A stretch of 64,000 nt of DNA, taken from assembly GCF_028682455.1 (NCBI RefSeq), contig NZ_JANHLD010000003.1, positions 1,178,001-1,242,000 of the forward strand, read 5' to 3'. Under the pieces are notes generated by a model. It did not search any database and was not told the origin of the DNA. It was given only the letters and a program-made list of their open reading frames with translations. This DNA comes from Pseudomonas putida (lineage in GTDB: Bacteria; Pseudomonadota; Gammaproteobacteria; Pseudomonadales; Pseudomonadaceae). Within the stretch, counting starts at the first letter, position 1. Each line of letters opens with the position of its first letter. The translations under genes and the position numbers were made by a program. Below are positions 59,457-64,000 of this stretch, piece after piece.

Positions 59457-60470
59457 CTAGAAGCCTTCGAGCACGATCTTGCCCTTGGCCGCACCGCTTT
59501 CCAGCAGGGCGTGGGCGCGGCGCAGGTTGGCCGCGTTGATGGTGCCGAAATGCTCGCCCAGGGTGGTCTTGAGGGTACCGGCGTCGATCAGCTCGGCGAC
59601 CCGGTTGAGCAGCTTGTGCTGTTCGATCATGTCGGCGGTTTCGAACAGCGAACGGGTGTACATGAACTCCCAGTGCAGCGACAGGCTCTTGCGCTTGAGC
59701 AGGCCGACGTCCAGTTGCTTGGGGTCGTCGATCAGGGCCAATTTACCCTGGGGCGCCAGGGCTTCGACCAGTTGAGCCAGGTGCTGGTCGGTCTGGGTCA
59801 GGCTGGCCACGTGAGTGACCTGCTCGATACCTTGCGCCTTGAGGGCCTCGGCCAGGGGCTGGCTGTGGTCGACCACACAATCGGCGCCCAATTGGCGAAC
59901 CCACGCCTGGGTCTGCTCGCGGGAGGCGGAGCCGATCACGGTCAGGCCGGTCAGTTGGCTGGCCAACTGGGTGAGGATCGAGCCCACCCCTCCTGCGGCG
60001 CCGACGATCAACAAGCGTTGGCCCAGGTCGTCCTGGCCTTGCGCAACCTGCAGGCGCTCGAACAGCAACTCCCAGGCGGTGATCGCGGTCAGCGGCAGGG
60101 CGGCAGCTTCGGCAAAACTCAGGGTCCTGGGCATATGGCCGACGATGCGCTCGTCGACGACGTGCAGTTCGCTGTTGCCCCCGGCCCGGGCGATGGAACC
60201 GGCGTAGTAGACCTTGTCGCCTGGCTGGAACAGGGTGACTTCACTGCCCACCGCCTTGACCACACCGGCCACATCCCACCCCAGCACCTTGGCTGCACCC
60301 GCGTCGGGCTGTACGTTCTGGCGAACCTTGGTGTCCACTGGGTTCACCGAGATGGCGCGTACTTCTACCAGCAGGTCCCGCGGACCTGGCTCGGGGGCGG
60401 GCAGTTCGATGTCTTGCAGAGAGGCGGGGTCGGTGATGGGCAGGGAGTGGTAGTAGGCAATGGCTTTCAT
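59457..60470 (-). CDS. Zinc-type alcohol dehydrogenase-like / quinone oxidoreductase
   Basis: This 337-residue medium-chain reductase has a GroES-like domain (PGPRDLLVEVRAISVNPVDT; VLGWDVAGVVKAVG) and a Rossmann domain with LLIVGAAGGVGSILTQLASQ. The catalytic-zinc cysteine is replaced (SVNPVDTKVR), so it is more like NADPH:quinone or enal reductases than a zinc alcohol dehydrogenase. It is divergent from a LysR gene, which probably regulates it. The start MKAIAYYHSLPITDP is well supported. Confidence 0.92.
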   Translation of the reverse strand: MKAIAYYHSLPITDPASLQDIELPAPEPGPRDLLVEVRAISVNPVDTKVRQNVQPDAGAAKVLGWDVAGVVKAVGSEVTLFQPGDKVYYAGSIARAGGNSELHVVDERIVGHMPRTLSFAEAAALPLTAITAWELLFERLQVAQGQDDLGQRLLIVGAAGGVGSILTQLASQLTGLTVIGSASREQTQAWVRQLGADCVVDHSQPLAEALKAQGIEQVTHVASLTQTDQHLAQLVEALAPQGKLALIDDPKQLDVGLLKRKSLSLHWEFMYTRSLFETADMIEQHKLLNRVAELIDAGTLKTTLGEHFGTINAANLRRAHALLESGAAKGKIVLEGF

Positions 60471-60585
60471 GACTGTCGTCCTCAGGGGGATTGGATGGAC
60501 GCCATGATTGGTGCTTTCACTTCTGGTTAAAAGCCGATAAAACCACAGATACTTTCAATAATTTTTTGTTAATGGGGCCCGGGCG

Positions 60586-61503
60586 GTGCGACTCGATGAC
60601 TTGCTGTTGTTTGTCCGTGCGGCGGAGCTGGGCAGCTTGTCGGCTGCGGCACGCTTGCTCGACCTGTCGCCTGCGGTGGCCAGCGCGGCGCTCAAGCGGC
60701 TGGAGGCACAATTGGGCGCGCGCCTGCTGGCGCGCTCCACGCGCAACCTGCGCCTGACGGCCGAGGGCGAAGGCTTTCTCGGCCATGCCCGCACCGCGCT
60801 GGCCAGCCTGGAGGAGGGGCAGCGCCTGCTGGCCCAGGGGCAGGACCAGGTGAGCGGGGTACTGCAGTTGTCTGCACCGTCGGATTTTGGTCGCAATGTG
60901 TTGTTGCCCTGGCTCGACGAGTTGCAGCGCGAGCACCCGAAGCTATCGGTTCGCCTGCTGTTGGGGGATCGCAATGCCGACCTGTTTCGCCAGGCCGCCG
61001 ATGTTGCCCTGCGCTATGGCGCGCCGGAGGATTCGAGCCTGGTGGCGCTGCCGGTATGTCCCGACAACCGCCGCGTGCTCTGCGCATCCCCGGCCTACGT
61101 GGCGCGGCATGGCGAGCCGAGGGAAGTGGCGCAGCTGGCGCAGCACAACTGCCTGATGTACCAACTGGGCTCCCGGGTACACGACCATTGGCGTTTTGGT
61201 CAGGGGCCGAATGAAGTGGGCCTGACGGTTCGCGGCGATCGCTTCTGCGACGATGCAGACGTGGTTCGCCGTTGGGCCCTGGCCGGCCAGGGCATCGCCT
61301 ACAAGTCATGGCTGGATGTGGCGACGGATATCCAGGAAGGGCGGTTGAAATTGCTGCTGGGGCACCTGCCGGGTGAGCCGGCGCCCTTCAACCTGATGTG
61401 CACGCATCGTGCGCAATTGGGCAAACCGGTCCAGCTGCTGCTCAATATGCTTCGGCTGCGTTGCCAGGCGCTGCTCGAGCAACGCGGGCGGCAGCATGAT
61501 TGA
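60586..61503 (+). CDS. LysR family transcriptional regulator
   Basis: This 305-residue regulator has the N-terminal winged helix (MRLDDLLLFVRAAELGSLSA; PAVASAALKRLEAQLGARLL; RSTRNLRLTAEG) and an effector-binding domain (GVLQLSAPSDFGRNVLLPWL). It starts with GTG at 60586, since no ATG fits the conserved beginning. A 115-bp gap separates it from the divergent oxidoreductase, the standard arrangement for a LysR regulator and its target. Confidence 0.93.
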   Translation: MRLDDLLLFVRAAELGSLSAAARLLDLSPAVASAALKRLEAQLGARLLARSTRNLRLTAEGEGFLGHARTALASLEEGQRLLAQGQDQVSGVLQLSAPSDFGRNVLLPWLDELQREHPKLSVRLLLGDRNADLFRQAADVALRYGAPEDSSLVALPVCPDNRRVLCASPAYVARHGEPREVAQLAQHNCLMYQLGSRVHDHWRFGQGPNEVGLTVRGDRFCDDADVVRRWALAGQGIAYKSWLDVATDIQEGRLKLLLGHLPGEPAPFNLMCTHRAQLGKPVQLLLNMLRLRCQALLEQRGRQHD

Positions 61504-61999
61504 GAGTTCGGAACTTGCTATTTAGTGTGTGGCTTGTAGTTAAGTTTGATGTAGGTTTTATCGCTCATTTTTTGTTGCCGTTTATTGAGTATGCGAAGAA
61601 CAGATATACCCGGCGCGGCTCGACACAGTTTTTTCAAACTGAACAATTTGTGGCTTCGTAGATCGGCCTGTCCAAGGTTTGCAAGAACAGGCTTTGTTTG
61701 ACCCCACCAGCGCCCCTAGGCTCGATAATCGCGCGCGTAAAGCGGCTTATAATCGCTGCAGCAGTCATTTCCAGCGAGAGACACTTCCATGCCAAGGGTC
61801 GGTAAGTAACGCTTCTCACTCGAATGCTGTCTGAGGCGCAATACAGGCTGCTTGTAGGCCAACCGATTGATTGCTGCGCGCGCAACCGGCGTCTGTAACT
61901 TCAACTTCCTGCTTTTCTGGCATCGGGTACCTCGCAGATAAGTGCTGCTGGCATGGTTATTCATTCGATAGCAGTCGTGATCTCTCAGGGAGTTGAGAT
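61504..61999. other. AT-rich gap without a recognised gene
   Basis: A 496-bp stretch, clearly AT-richer than the rest of the window over its first 200 bases. It contains a small hairpin CAGTTT-tttc-AAACTG (61626-61641) and an isolated TATAAT (61748-61753) that may be a -10 element. Open frames on the minus strand here have atypical composition and no start signals, so I do not call them genes. It includes the leader of the following ArsR-type gene. Confidence 0.5.
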
Positions 62000-62716
62000 A
62001 TGAAACCTGTAACAAGTATCAGCCAGATCGCCAGCCTGCTCGCCGACCCTAAACGCAGTGCAATGCTCTGGGCCTTGATCGACGGCATGGCACGGCCTTC
62101 CGATGAGTTGGCCCACCTGGCCGGATTGACCCCTTCTTCGGCGTGCGCTCACCTGGCCCGCTTGTCGGCCAGTGGTCTGCTCAAGCTCGAACCCCGGGGG
62201 CGAAAGCGCTATTTCAGGCTGGCCGGCCCGGAAGTCGGCGCTGCAGTGGAGGCCCTGGCCAGTGTGCAGGTGATCTCGCGCGAGGCAAGCCTGGAGCAGG
62301 GCGTGACGGGTATACCGCTGTCCATGCGCAGGGCACGATTGTGCGGCGATCATCTAGGCGGGGAGCTTGCGGCAGACCTGTATCAACGGTTGTTCGATGC
62401 CGGATGGCTGGAAGGGCTTGAACATCAGATCGAGGTCACGCTGGAGGGGCGGGCACAGTTTGCCGGTTACGGCATCTTCATCGAGGCGCTGGCGCAGCAT
62501 CAGCGCCGAAGTTTCAGTAGTTGCCGTTGTTGCAGCGAGTGGAGCGATCACCGCCCGCATCTTGGAGGCGCATTGGGCAGCAGCCTGCTGAAGCTGTTCA
62601 TGCAATCAAGCTGGATACGCGAGAGCGAGACCTCGCGCAGGCTGCATATCACAGCGATCGGCTTGCACCAGATCAACCGGATAGCCGAACCGACGGCCCT
62701 CAAGACCGCCGGCTGA
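62000..62716 (+). CDS. ArsR family helix-turn-helix regulator
   Basis: This 238-residue protein has an N-terminal winged helix (LADPKRSAMLWALIDGMARP; LTPSSACAHLARLSASGLLK; RGRKRYFRL) and a longer C-terminal domain containing SCRCCSEWSDHRPHLGGALG, a cysteine-plus-WSxRRPHL-type motif found in a subgroup of ArsR-like repressors. GGGAG lies 8 bases before the ATG. The ligand is unknown; the Cys/His cluster could bind a metal or act as a thiol switch. No obvious target gene adjoins it. Confidence 0.85.
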   Translation: MKPVTSISQIASLLADPKRSAMLWALIDGMARPSDELAHLAGLTPSSACAHLARLSASGLLKLEPRGRKRYFRLAGPEVGAAVEALASVQVISREASLEQGVTGIPLSMRRARLCGDHLGGELAADLYQRLFDAGWLEGLEHQIEVTLEGRAQFAGYGIFIEALAQHQRRSFSSCRCCSEWSDHRPHLGGALGSSLLKLFMQSSWIRESETSRRLHITAIGLHQINRIAEPTALKTAG

Positions 62717-62733
62717 AACCTGCAGGAGCGGGT

Positions 62734-63687
62734 TCAGGGTTTGATCAGTCGCGCATCGAGGCTGTTCTGGGCCAGGCGTTTGGCCTGGTCCTGGGTCATC
62801 CCCAGGTGGGTATGCAGGGCATGGAAGTTTTCGGTGACGTAGCCGCCAAAATAAGCCGGGTCATCGGAATTCACCGTCACCTTCACGCCGCGTTCGAGCA
62901 TGTCGAGGATGTTGTGCTGGCTCATGTGGTCGAACACGCACAGCTTGGTATTGGACAGCGGGCACACCGTCAGCGGGATTTGCTCATCGATGATGCGTTG
63001 CATCAGGCGTTCGTCTTCGATGGCGCGTACGCCATGGTCGATGCGCTGGATCTTGAGCAGGTCGATGGCTTCCCAGATGTACTCGGGCGGGCCTTCCTCA
63101 CCTGCGTGGGCAACGGTCAGGAAGCCTTCGCTGCGGGCGCGGTCGAACACGCGCTGGAACTTGCTCGGCGGGTGCCCCATCTCCGAGCTGTCCAGGCCGA
63201 CGGCAATGAAGGCGTCGCGAAACGGCAGGGCCTGATCGAGGGTCTTGTGCGCTTCGTCTTCGCTCAGGTGACGCAGGAAGCTCAGGATCAAGCCGCTGCT
63301 GATGCCCAGCCGCTGCTGGCCATCCTTGAGGGCGCGGCTGATGCCATTGAGTACCACCTCGAACGGGATGCCGCGGTCGGTGTGGGTCTGCGGGTCGAAG
63401 AACGGTTCGGTGTGAATCACGTTCTGAGCCTTGCAGCGTTGCAGGTAGGCCCAGGTCAGGTCGTAGAAGTCCTGCTCGGTGCGCAGTACATCGGCACCCT
63501 GGTAATAGAGGTCGAGAAACTCCTGCAGGTTGTTGAACGCATAGGCTGCGCGCAGGGCTTCGACATCGTTCCAGGGTAGGGCGATCTTGTTGCGCTCGGC
63601 CAGGGCGAACAGCAACTCGGGCTCCAGCGATCCTTCCAGGTGCAGGTGCAATTCTGCCTTGGGCAGCGCGTTCAGCCAGTCATACAT
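62734..63687 (-). CDS. add: Adenosine/adenine deaminase
   Basis: This 317-residue zinc hydrolase has the metal-binding start PKAELHLHLEGSLEPELLF, the catalytic VAHAGEEGPPEYIWEAI and IDHGVRAIED, the metal aspartate in VTVNSDDPAYFGG, and VCPLSNTKLCVF. The Pseudomonas enzyme of this type (P. aeruginosa PA0148) was reported to prefer adenine over adenosine, and the segment SSEMGHPPSKF fits that subgroup, so purine salvage from adenine to hypoxanthine is likely. The gene symbol follows common annotation. Confidence 0.92.
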   Translation of the reverse strand: MYDWLNALPKAELHLHLEGSLEPELLFALAERNKIALPWNDVEALRAAYAFNNLQEFLDLYYQGADVLRTEQDFYDLTWAYLQRCKAQNVIHTEPFFDPQTHTDRGIPFEVVLNGISRALKDGQQRLGISSGLILSFLRHLSEDEAHKTLDQALPFRDAFIAVGLDSSEMGHPPSKFQRVFDRARSEGFLTVAHAGEEGPPEYIWEAIDLLKIQRIDHGVRAIEDERLMQRIIDEQIPLTVCPLSNTKLCVFDHMSQHNILDMLERGVKVTVNSDDPAYFGGYVTENFHALHTHLGMTQDQAKRLAQNSLDARLIKP

Positions 63688-63833
63688 AACGTCTGTGTCT
63701 CATCAGGTGCGGTTGGCGCCATTCTACAGGGTTGCCCGGCACTGGCGCACAAAGCTGACCAGACGGACCACCGCCTAAACCTTCTACAGTGACTACAGTC
63801 TCCTTGCCTCTAGCCAATGGAAGCGGCCTGCCG

Positions 63834-64000
63834 ATGCTTGCCCTGATCAACCAGGAAAAACCCCTGTTGCTTGCGTTGCTGCTGGCCGTTGCAGCCTGGC
63901 CGCTGCAGGCACAGTTGCTGGGCCACGGCCATGCCGTGGCGCTGCTGTCGGGCCTGGTGCTGGTGGTGGCGATCATCTGCGCGTCGATGCGGGTGGCCCA
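63834..64000 (+). CDS. Start of probable ChaA-type cation/proton antiporter (partial)
   Basis: The first 55 codons are present before the window ends. They encode a short charged start (MLALINQEKP) and two hydrophobic helices (LLLALLLAVAAWPLQAQLLG; ALLSGLVLVVAIICASMRVA). The pattern and the final SMRVA resemble the N-terminus of ChaA Ca2+/H+ antiporters (helix followed by VRHADVLA in E. coli). The assignment is tentative because the ion-binding regions lie outside. Confidence 0.5.
   Translation, partial: MLALINQEKPLLLALLLAVAAWPLQAQLLGHGHAVALLSGLVLVVAIICASMRVA

Noticed and set aside
61953..62003. 16-codon frame ending in ATGA overlap with the ArsR-type start
   Set aside because: No ribosome-binding site before its ATG; the overlap could easily be chance.
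61716..62015. 99-codon minus-strand frame in the AT-rich gap
   Set aside because: Arg/Leu/Ser-rich without pattern, no ribosome-binding site, and overlaps the ArsR-type start on the other strand.

Overview
The window is a chromosomal segment of a Pseudomonas, most like the P. putida/P. fluorescens side of the genus. The DNA is GC-rich and densely packed with genes. It carries the extragenic palindromes (REP core gtaggagcgggcttgcc) typical of that group, and its gene order follows known Pseudomonas neighbourhoods (retS-purD-purH-fis-dusB; prmA, accC, accB, aroQ, dsbD, chemoreceptor, GcbA-type cyclase; DUF2333-nudix-SUI1-speA). I see no rRNA, tRNA, CRISPR array, prophage or insertion sequence.

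Layout. 1-15.3 kb, almost all on the minus strand: the start of a probable RetS hybrid kinase, purine synthesis (purD, purH), fis-dusB, a zinc-ribbon membrane protein, prmA, the biotin-carboxylase half of acetyl-CoA carboxylase (accB, accC), aroQ, the disulfide reductase DsbD, a chemoreceptor and a two-receiver diguanylate cyclase. 15.5-29.1 kb: DUF2333, nudix, SUI1/YciH-like factor, biosynthetic arginine decarboxylase, a MATE exporter, then an alpha-2-macroglobulin lipoprotein with an intact thioester motif followed by its usual partner PBP1C. 29.3-32.6 kb: a glycine-rich collagen-like lipoprotein followed by a TpsB/FhaC-type outer-membrane transporter that has no conventional TpsA substrate beside it.

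32.7-47.6 kb is a complete Tad/Flp type IVb pilus locus: flp, rcpC, rcpA, tadZ, tadA, tadB, tadC, tadD, a DUF3613 protein, prepilin peptidase fppA, a TadE-like pseudopilin and tadG. It also holds its own two-component system, PprA (soluble PAS kinase) and PprB (LuxR-type regulator), and an extra receiver-only protein beside flp. 47.7-56.6 kb: two tandem DUF4136 lipoproteins, the tRNA methyltransferase CmoM with a MazG-like pyrophosphohydrolase, a fatty-acid module (MaoC hydratase, high-molecular-weight FabG, thiolase), an SBF-family transporter, an AraC regulator and a RIO-type kinase.

56.6-57.9 kb is a copper-response island with cueR, copZ and two good CueR operators. The copper ATPase gene copA that would be expected under one of these operators is reduced to a 25-codon in-frame reading frame with a perfect ribosome-binding site. 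It looks like the fused head and tail of copA and runs directly into cueR. I regard this as the most notable observation. 58.0-64.0 kb: a Bcr/CflA exporter, a small protein, a zinc-type oxidoreductase with divergent LysR, an AT-rich gene-poor gap, an ArsR-type regulator, adenosine/adenine deaminase, and the start of a probable ChaA antiporter cut by the window edge.

All identifications are from reading motifs and recalled family sequences; no database search was run.
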